A stretch of DNA of 64,000 nt from assembly GCA_033296885.1 (NCBI GenBank), contig MU863930.1, forward strand, positions 124,001-188,000. The letters are read 5' to 3'. The notes under the pieces were generated by a model that worked only from the letters and a program-made list of their open reading frames with translations, made no database searches and was not told the origin of the DNA. This document shows positions 56,073-64,000 of this stretch, piece after piece. Both the position numbers and the translations under genes were made by a program. The stretch's first letter is position 1. Each line of letters opens with the position of its first letter. The stretch is from Triangularia verruculosa (lineage: Eukaryota; Ascomycota; Sordariomycetes; Sordariales; Podosporaceae).

Positions 56073-58146
56073 TGGCAATGGAAAACAGGGCGGCATCTTG
56101 GATCTTGCCTTCTGATCGAGTCGCGGCCGCCCGGCAAGTGGTGCGATGAACGGCTCTGTTTGCTTATTGCCAGGCAGACGGACCCGAAGTTCTTCACCGA
56201 GTTTGATAGTGGTCAGCCAACCTACGGACAAGTCTCTCCTGTGTTTAAGGCCTTTCGGCCGCCATGCCAGAATGCATGTGATGTTCTTTCCCATGCATTG
56301 GTCAACATTTTGAAAGTGGCGGAAACCATAATATTAAACAGCACGGCAGCTTAGGCACGCATGTGGAGAGCATCTGGCCATTGCTCTACCATAACTTCCG
56401 ACCTTTTGTTTGTCCAGGAGCCAACTGGAGTCGGAAAGCCTCGGCTCTGGCGGAGCACGCTTTGTGGCGGGGCTGATACGGTTGAGCAGACACAAGAGTA
56501 GCAAGAGCAATGGCTCTGTTGAAGCCGAGTTGCTGAGGTGCCACCGTGTCCCCAGCCCAAGATTCCTATGTCTTGAATCCTGGAGCAGATTTTGCCCCTC
56601 ACTGCGAGCAATCTATCTGTTGTCTCCCGGGGGTGACGAAGAGGATTCTGGCGCAATGCACTACGCATATCTTGGTGCGGGAGGAGACAAGAGGATGACC
56701 GATGGCCGCCACCATGGGAGACAATATATAGATATCAGAGACATCCACCACTTCTCATATCACCACCTGAGCGTTGGATCGCGCCGTTTCATGACACAAC
56801 ATTAGATCCTGCTGCATCCGCAGATGCGGCAATCCATCATGATCAATGACGGCACGGCAATACACGGGAAGACCGGACCAGAGCCTTCCCACATGCAGAG
56901 CTCTTTCCCGCGGCTTCTCTAAGCCAGGACACGATACCTGAGACCAGAGTATCTCAGATAAATCCGACTGATCAGACTGGTCATACATGGCACAGAGCCA
57001 GATGAGCATACGGAAGCGAGCTCATCGAGATTTACCTCATTGTGTTTCACTCGTTTCCACCAGATCTATCTCGAAGGAGGAGAACCACGCAAGTGCTCTC
57101 AGATTTCATGAGTGAAGCCTATCTGAACAGCCCAGCCACGCGCCCTGTGTCCCGAATCCACCACATCCCATTGATTCTCATATGCAGCTACCCTCTTGGA
57201 TGCTCTGGATTGCGTGTGGTAATCCTGGTCCAAGAAGAGTGTCCTGTAAGCTTGTCACACCTAGCACAGCCAGCCCGTCATCGTCCATTGTATCATTGTG
57301 ACACCCTCAAGAGACATGCGGTCTCGGCAGTGTCAAACCCAAACCTCCAAGAGGAGACTCTGCTCGGTCTTGCCCGGGGCACTGTTGCTCAAGTGGCACC
57401 AAGTACGCAGCACAGGCTTGAAAGCACGTCAAAAACGGCCTCAAGCCATTCCGCATGTGCTTTCGGCGCCGTCGCTGTCGCGGGCGAGAGTGAAGAAGAG
57501 AGACACTGCAAGTCAAGGCGGATATTCTGGATGTCTCTTGATCGTTGCAGCAGAATACAAACCTGTCTCATGTCTCCGCTCACAAAAAGCCTGGCTCCGG
57601 CGGACCGGTCTGATGAAATGGTCAGACAACTCAGCAATCAAGTGGTCAAGAGCGAAAGTTGGCCATGAGAAGCTCTTACATAAGGTAACCAACAGGAAGT
57701 GCCAATCTTCAAGGTAATGACTGATTCCCTCTTTCCCTGGGTGTTCTCTTTGCAATCAAGCCACATTCGTCTCGAATTGCTGCTTTACTCCACCTTGGTC
57801 GAAAGGGAGGGCAAGTACGACTGCTCAGGTGAACCGAACCAGGAGATTGGGTCTTGTCACCGACTTACTCTATGTCATCTAAACAGACTTGACATACCAG
57901 TCCAGCCCAACTTTGTACTCCTGGCACTTTGCTTTCATTCTTGCGTTGCGTAACGGCCTTACAGTTGCCGAGGTCTTTTCCTTTTTTTTTTTTTTTTGGG
58001 TATCTTGAAGTTTTGGCGAGAAACTGAAAGCCGAGCTGGCTCACCTGGTCCGTTTACGGGAGGGAGACCACCACCAACACAAGTTAACAACATACACACG
58101 CTCTTTTCCTTTTGGACCGCCATCGTTCATCGCAACGGCAACAATT
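56073..58146. other. Divergent intergenic region, 2.1 kb
   Basis: Between the secreted-protein gene (-) and the MFS gene (+). It contains both promoters. A poly(T) of about 17 lies near 57982-57998, 150 nt before the MFS start. The longest frame (57042-57668) has no family features. Confidence 0.4.
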
Positions 58147-60187
58147 ATGACACTCTCGTACCCCAATCCCTCATTGTCCTCGATGGCGGGCGACGAACAT
58201 CACCGAGCAACGCCCAGTTCAATATCCTCATCGATGACAGCTACCAACAACACCGAACAGCTCGAGTATGAAGAGGAAAAGTTATCAACCTGCTCCTCCA
58301 AAACACCAGTGATACGCCAGGTCGTCCTAACGCTCGTGTATGTTCCCTTTCCCCCATTTCGCTCTCGTTTTCCCCTCTGACTGGCAGCCGCCTAGAATTT
58401 GTCTGGGTCTCATGTTCTCATGCCTCGACACATCCATCGTCTCCACCGCTCTCGTCAACATAGCAGTTGAGTTCTCCAATACCCAAGACATACCCTGGAC
58501 AATCCTCTCCTACCTCCTCACCTACATGTCCTTTGCCGTCGGGTTTTCCAAGCTGTCGGACATCTACGGCCGCAAGGCAGTTTTACTATCCGCGTGGGTT
58601 CTGTTCACCATGGGGTCGATCTGGTGCGGCTGGGCAGGCTCCATGCCGCACTTGATCGCGGGGAGAGCGGTTCAGGGAGTGGGAGGCTCGGGGCTGTATT
58701 CACTCGCACAGGTGTGTCTTGTCGAGCAAGGTCCCGCCAGGCCAGAGGTGGTGGGCGGTCTGGTGGGAATCACGTTGAGCGTGAGCTTTGTTCTTGGGCC
58801 GATTATGGGAGGCGGGATAAGCGACGCATGGTGGTGGAGGGGTATTTTTTGGATTAAGTAAGTCTCTCTTATCTCGGCATATGTCGACCCGTCTATGATG
58901 GCTAATGGGTGGATATGCAGTATACCGTTTGGGATCATCTCCATAGTAGGGATCTTGACTCTGTGGCCACGGGAAATTACCAGCCCTTCACGAAAAGACG
59001 AGTATCAACAGCCGCCGACTACCAGGATGGAAAGCTTTTGGCACAAGATTGCCAGGATTGACTTTATTGGCAACACGTTGTTGGCACTGGCGTCGATATT
59101 GCTGGTCTTTGCGCTGCAGGAAGCGGGGAGTTTTGTTTGGAAGTGGGATAGCCCGGTCATAATATGGTCGTTGGCCATCTCGGCGGTGTGCTTTGTGCTG
59201 TTTTCGGCGTGGGAATGGTACCTGTATCGAGGGGGGGAAAGTGGGAGCGTTAGGATCGAAGGGATTTTCCCGGTGAATTTGGTGAAAAGAAGGGTATATG
59301 GCTGTGTTTTGGTGTAAGTCCCTTCTCCTTCTTTTGAAACTCTGTCAATGGTGACGCTGATGATACGGGACAGAAATACGCTATTGTCGGGATTTGTCTA
59401 CATTGCCCTCGTGATTAAGATTCCGGAGAGGCTGCAGATTGTTTACCACGACTCTGCCCTCCTGGCCGGTGTCCATCTGCTGCCTATGCTTGGATCTTGT
59501 GCTTTTGGAAGCTTTCTTGGGGGGTTGATGTCGAAAAAGAAGAATTTAACTTCACATACGCTGATTATGGGGGGCTTGCTTCAGGTGCTTGGACTGGGCC
59601 TGATGACGGGATTCAATTACGTCGTAACCAAGGGAATGACGATGGGACAGTTGTTGGGGTTTACTGGGCTGTATGGGCTGGGAGTTGGGCTGAGCTTTGC
59701 GAGCGCGACAATCATTGCCGCCGTCGAGGCACAGAATGATGACTTGGCAGCGGCACAAGGCGCGATTGCTCAGGCGAGAGTGTTTGGGGGGGCATTGGGG
59801 TTGGCGGTTTGTGGGATCCTGCTGAACCAGAGGTTGGAGGGGGATTTGAGGGGATATTGGGAGGGGAAGAACGAGTGGAAGGTGGCTATGATTCATAGGA
59901 GTCTATATGCTGTTATGGACTCGAGGTTTACTGCCGAGGAGCGGGCGCATGTGACGAGGCTTTATACACAAGCTTTTGGGGAGCAGTTATGGGGTTTTTT
60001 GGGGGTCGTGATTGTTGCGCTGGCTGTGTCGTTGGGCACTTGGAGGAGAGCAAAGAGCGGGGGTGAAGGGGAGAGGACGGTGGTGGAGGTGATGGAGGGA
60101 CATCAGGAGAGACGGAAAGGGGGTGGGAGAAGACAAAGGGAGGTGGAATTGGAGAGTGCGAGTAGTGTGAGGAGTTTTATTCGGTGA
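58147..60187 (+). CDS. MFS transporter, DHA2-like multidrug type, 619 aa
   Basis: Exons 58147-58337, 58396-58857, 58921-59313 and 59374-60187, introns 58, 63 and 60 nt, every junction with phase 2; stop 60185-60187. An ATG at 58183 is an alternative start. A cytosolic Ser/Thr-rich N-terminus precedes TM1, restored by the first splice (VVLTLV|ICLGLMFSCLDTSIVST). Family signs: LDTSIVSTALVNIA, loop motif GFSKLSDIYGRKAVLL between TM2 and TM3, AGRAVQGVGGSGLYSL, and antiporter motif C with GPIMGG before WWWRGIFWIN|IPFG. Later helices include LLALASILLVFALQEAG and LLPMLGSCAFGSFLGG. The tail is Arg/Gly-rich. DHA2 proton antiporters export drugs, toxins or metabolites across the plasma membrane. The substrate cannot be read from sequence, and no biosynthetic core enzyme is adjacent. 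Confidence 0.9.
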
Positions 60188-61477
60188 TGTTTTTGTTGTT
60201 GTGGTTGAGGTTTTAACTTTTCGGTGTTGAGAGTTCTTTGTGCGAAATACCCTGTCTTTTTTTCTTTTTGTCAGAGACACAGGTTGGAGAGAGTCAGTGT
60301 TGATCGAAGCGAGTTGGTATATGTTTTTACATTCGACAGGCGTTTCAAGGTACTTTTGGGGGATGGGTTGTCGGCACCTTTTTATCACCACCCTTGGAGC
60401 TTTGGTATAGGTAGGAAGCTTATATTTTTTTTGGTCTTTACACCGAGGGTATTTCTTTTTGATTCTTTAGGGGGGGTTACTTTTACGTCAACGATTTTTT
60501 TTGTTCTTGGGGGGGAAGTGGGGTTTATTCTCTTGGTACCTTGGTTGAGTTTTTTTTTGATGGAAAGGTTTTTTGTTTATGAGGTTACGTTAGGATATGC
60601 ACCAAGGTACACTGTGTTTAGCTTCAGTTCCCATATTTTACGTTTTTGGCCGCCGGTCTATGATTGAGGTGTGTTGTTGTTTGATGACCTGCCTTACCCA
60701 GGTGTGGGATTGTGGAGCAAGCAAGAATGAGAATCTGAGGAGCAGGTTGCAGCAAACAAGAAGAGTAAGGTAGGTACCTAAGGAGGAGGAGGTGTTGAGA
60801 CATTATATAGCACCCGTTGTAACACTGGTGTGGTGAACAGTATCTTTGTCAGCTTGTCCAGAAGCCTCTCTGGCTTTCTTGTCTTGTCCAACTGTGACTG
60901 AATGTGTTTCAGGGCGAGATGGAGTATGCCCCAGTGGCAGTGAGATCTGATGAGTGAAAGATAAAGTGGAAAACGCTTGGGTGTCTGGGTGTTGTGCAAC
61001 GCTACACAGACTTGTGTATTGTTTACCAGTGTTGGAGAACTGACTCGTGGAGGAGGCGAAAAGAAAAGGGGGTGCCATCCACCCTCTGACACGCACACTC
61101 TTTTTGCGCGCATGGAAAGAGATCAAAGTTGGCATGTATACCGCGACAAACTTGTAGATGACTATTTTTACTGAACTGACTTTCGCTATTTGCTATGCGT
61201 TGAAACCTTTACCCTGTTGCCTTCCCCCCAGGCTTCCTTCTGTGACCAGTGACCAGAAACAAAGTAACGCTGGTATGGGAATGAAACCGTGACCCTTCCC
61301 TGTCGCACCCAACCAGACCCTGTGGTCTCAGATGCCTTTTCAGATACGCACGCAGGCTGTGATCGTGTGTGTTATTCAGCATAGGATGGGGTATGCGTAA
61401 TCCTGTTGTGTAAATAGACATGGTGACTGCTGAAGTAGGATTTGTTTCGTGTTCCACTCCGATTGGGCCTCGCTTTG
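60188..61477. other. Convergent intergenic region, 1.3 kb
   Basis: T/G-rich 3' flank of the MFS gene, then a stretch with a TAGGTACCTA-type palindrome near 60768-60781. No convincing gene; the frame at 60224-60667 is T-rich low-complexity and lies in the MFS 3' UTR. Confidence 0.4.
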
Positions 61478-62386
61478 CTAGACTGCTTGACCCATACTAG
61501 ATGTATGGAGGTGAAGTTGGGGGTCGCCCGTGTACTCGTAGTGAACGCCGTCCATAACAACATCCCACAATACCTTGGTCTCTCCAAGAGCTGACTTGAA
61601 GACCATAGGGATGTATTCTGGCAGGAGGTTAGTGATGGTAAGGTGTAGGTGGAGAAAGAATCGACTGACCAATTCTGCGAAGATGCTCTTGGCCGGGAGC
61701 CGCGGTGGGAAGCACAGTGCCGTTGGGGGCGAAACTGGCAAAGTGGCGGGTGATGGACTTCAAATCGTGCTGGTACATGGGATCTGAAGAGAGAGTCATG
61801 GGCCGGGAGTGTATTGATGCTGCGACTCGTTGTTGCCCAGGGGGTGCTCTTGGAGGGACAGGTGATAGTGCTTGATGCTGAGGTACCGGCAGGAGTTGGT
61901 GGCCGGCAGCTGGCTGCTGGCCTGTGTATCCTGTGGGGAGCTCTTGTCGACCCATGTATTCGTACTGGGGTACTCGGGCAGGCTGCCACGGAGAACTTCG
62001 TTGCTGGCTTGCGTTCCTAGACCGGTCCTGCAAAGGATTCGGAAGCGGCTGTTGTGGTGGACTTAGTTCTAGGGGAAAGACTTGTCCCCTGTATGGGGTC
62101 TGTCCCGGGTACTGATGGTGCGGCGCCTCTCGAGTGCCTGTGGCTGGCACTCGAGAAACATCTTCCATATCGACATCTTGGTCTTGTCGTATGGGCCTAG
62201 GCGCATCAGGCATTGGAACGTTATCCTGCTGCTGCGGCGGCTGGACAAAGGGTGACTTGCAACATCACGATGTTCCCCAGTCAGTGAGGACGCCGACCAG
62301 ACAGCGCCAAGTAGACACATTAGGAGACTGGGACACACCTCGGTTCGAGCCAGAGGGCTGGATGGATAGCTAGTTTTGGGATCCAT
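61478..62386 (-). CDS. Pro/Gln-rich protein of unknown function, three exons, 252 aa
   Basis: Exons 62339-62386 (MDPKTSYPSSPLARTE), 61670-62240 and 61478-61617; introns 98 nt (GTGTGT, TTGTCCAG) and 52 nt (GTCAGT, CACTAAC branch, GCCAG). Junctions keep one frame, giving 252 residues. An acidic patch DQDVDMEDVSR lies near residue 35, followed by a Gln/Pro-rich region (~45-160; SPPQQPLPNPLQDRSRN). The C-terminal ~80 residues look structured: YQHDLKSITRHFASFAPNG, HLRRI|EYIPMVFKSALGE, KVLWDVVMDGVHYEYTGDP. No family is recognised. The predicted disordered acidic/Gln-rich N-terminus with a small C-terminal domain would suit a regulatory protein, but that is only an impression. The start MDPK is preferred over the internal MPDAPRP (62213) because the exon-1 donor and exon-2 acceptor join in frame. 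Confidence 0.6.
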
Positions 62387-63218
62387 GTTGGAGTCGCGAG
62401 TAAGTTTGCTGAATGTGCAAATGGCTGATGTGTAGAGCTGTATCGGTGCGCGAGGTTGTGTGCAAACGGACGAAGAAGCGCGAGTTAACTGAGTGGGACG
62501 GAGAGGCCAGAGGATCCCGCGGCTTCTGTGTAGGAAAGCTTAACTTGTCGACGCCCGTACCTGTCTATCTAACGAGACCGGTCTTGCCTGGCTGGAACAT
62601 TGAGCATGTTTGACAGCCAATGCTTTCCGTTCAAGTGGCCATCGCCTGGCACGTTGTGGCTGTGGCTGTGAACAAGTAAACCTGCAAGATGTGGCAGGAC
62701 CCCTCCATAGCCTACAGACCTCTTACTTATACTACCGTGTCCCGAAGAACAGTCGCGAGGCGCTCAAAGATAGTCGCTACACCTCAACGTTTGTCATCTC
62801 CTCTGACAGCTGCGACACGACGGCGGGGAGGTAAAGTCGCTAGCTCGTCGGCGACAGCCTACCGGAGCGCCATCACCACGCCATGCCGTTTACAGGCCAG
62901 TGTGCTGCGGCTCTGAGTGGTTCCGATCCTTAAATGCGTGATGACCTCTTGCTTAGCTTCTACATCCATTCCGTGTCTCGCAACATCTTTTGCTGATCCG
63001 GCCTCGAACGGGGAAGAAGACCGTCATGGTGCCTTATCCAGCAAATCCAGAACTCATTACCAACAAAGCAGCTCCCGGTCTTGATGTGACTGTCGAACCA
63101 ACGTGGGGGTGCCACTTCTTGGCATCAACCAACATCCATCATCTCCAACCCCCAGCATTACCTATCATGGGTCTCCCACATCAAACGGAAAAGCCCGGTA
63201 GCCACTGACCTTCCAACG
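62387..63218. promoter_or_regulatory. Divergent promoter region
   Basis: About 830 nt between two divergently transcribed genes; both promoters must lie here. Short frames only, no recognisable element. Confidence 0.4.
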
Positions 63219-64000
63219 ATGGCTCACTTTTCACTCCCTCCCGACACCGTCTTCCCCTCTGACAAAGCCGCCCTCCTCCCTACCCCTCTTCCAACCCCAA
63301 GCCACGGCGGCGGCGGCAGCTTCACACTTGCCAGCTCAACTCGCATCAACGCACCCCCTTCAAAATGTCTTGAAATCGTCCGCAATGCGCCAGATTGTAT
63401 GCCCCTTGTCTCAGTCTCAGTCTCTCTCTCCCCAGCTGTGATGTCATGAGAATAAAAAGCTTCATTGTGCACCATCTGATGATAATGTTTCTATCCATCC
63501 TTATAAATCATCAAAATTTATTAACAAAATAACCACAATAGACCCATCCTGGAACCCCTTCTGCCGCCTCGTCAAAATCGACTCCCAGCCCCCCTCAGCC
63601 GCAGCCTCGTCACCAGAAAAGTTCCACCTGGACACCATCTTCACCTTTGACGTGCACTTCAACACCTCACCTGACTCCAAACCATCAACCAGATCCCAGG
63701 AGCGTGTCTCTGTTCTCGAAGACATTATCGACCCTGCTGCTGCTGCTGCCGCCGGGCAAAAGGTGATTGGGCACAGGGTGTGCTGGGTCCAGGTCGGCCC
63801 GCAACCCGACTGGATGCTCAGGTGCGAGCGAGTCCAAGAGTTCATCGAGGCTGACGGCGGCAAGGCGACAGAGTACAGGAACTGGGAGACATTCTACGGC
63901 TTGCTGGCACCAGTGGTGAGGTTGGCTGCGGGGGAGGGTGTGAGGAAGGGGTTTGAGGGGTGGATGGGAGGTTTGAAGAAGAAGGCGGAGGAGGAGGGCA
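63219..64000 (+). CDS. SRPBCC-superfamily (Bet v 1/START-like) protein, 3' end outside window
   Basis: Exon 1 is 63219-63396, the intron 63397-63541 (GTATGC ... ACAATAG, 145 nt), and exon 2 runs in frame from 63542 off the window end. The join reads RNAPD|YPSWNPFCRLV. Family pattern: an N-terminal strand (FTLASSTRINAPPSKCLEIV), the start-of-domain WNPFCRLV, a FTFDVHFN strand with bulk-hydrophobic pocket positions, then VCWVQVGPQPDWMLRCERVQ and YRNWETFYGLLAPVVRL. The C-terminal amphipathic helix (VRKGFEGWMGGLKKK) is the normal end of this fold. Such proteins bind hydrophobic ligands or act in polyketide-cyclase-like roles. The ligand is unknown. An alternative reading without the intron would stop at 63449, so the intron is required. 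Confidence 0.7.

Noticed and set aside
57042..57668. 208-codon frame between the secreted-protein gene and the MFS gene
   Set aside because: There are no domain features, overlapping frames lie on both strands, and the composition is random.

Overview
The window is a euchromatic stretch of a filamentous ascomycete genome, most likely a Sordariomycete of the Sordariales type. Evidence: short GT-AG introns (50-191 nt, with a few longer) carrying CTAAC/CTGAC-like branch sites, a HEX1 Woronin-body gene (a protein confined to Pezizomycotina), a MedA/Acon-3-type conidiation regulator, and Sordariales-like sequence throughout. Base composition is balanced. I see no transposon, no AT-rich repeat-induced-mutation block, no tRNA or rRNA gene and no CRISPR array. 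All exon models below were built by eye from reading frames, splice motifs and family resemblance.

Layout. 1-2718 (+) is the C-terminal part of Mediator subunit Med12/Srb8. 2719-17220 holds no convincing gene: 14.5 kb of upstream and probable 5'-leader DNA ahead of a MedA/Acon-3/Acr1/Ren1-type developmental regulator (17221-20475, +, four coding exons). A small NTF2/SnoaL-like protein follows (21347-21910, +), then a secreted protein (22130-23278, -) and an Arg/Asp/Glu-rich DUF8035-type protein (24339-27134, -). 27135-33598 is a second gene-poor stretch.

33599-36000 (-) is hex1. Besides the ordinary short form it has two competing 3' splice sites and an open, spliced, in-frame N-terminal extension upstream of the usual ATG. 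38281-41524 (+) encodes Rqc2/NEMF of ribosome quality control. 41650-43220 (-) is a methyltransferase-like gene whose conserved motifs lie in three different frames. 43881-45479 (-) is proteasome lid subunit Rpn5, 46901-48375 (+) a LaeA-like methyltransferase, and 50356-52189 (+) a class II O-methyltransferase with a (CT)41-type microsatellite in an intron.

52610-53735 (-) is an uncharacterised coiled-coil/Pro-rich protein, 55479-55939 (-) a small four-cysteine secreted protein, 58147-60187 (+) a DHA2-like MFS transporter, 61478-62386 (-) a Pro/Gln-rich unknown, and 63219-64000 (+) the start of an SRPBCC (Bet v 1/START-fold) protein. The genes do not form an obvious pathway cluster: housekeeping functions (Mediator, Rqc2, Rpn5, HEX1) alternate with accessory secreted, methyltransferase and transporter genes. 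The most interesting material is regulatory and architectural: the long medA leader, the 798-nt medA intron with a readthrough stop, the layered hex1 isoforms, an in-frame 3n intron, and the frame-disrupted methyltransferase.
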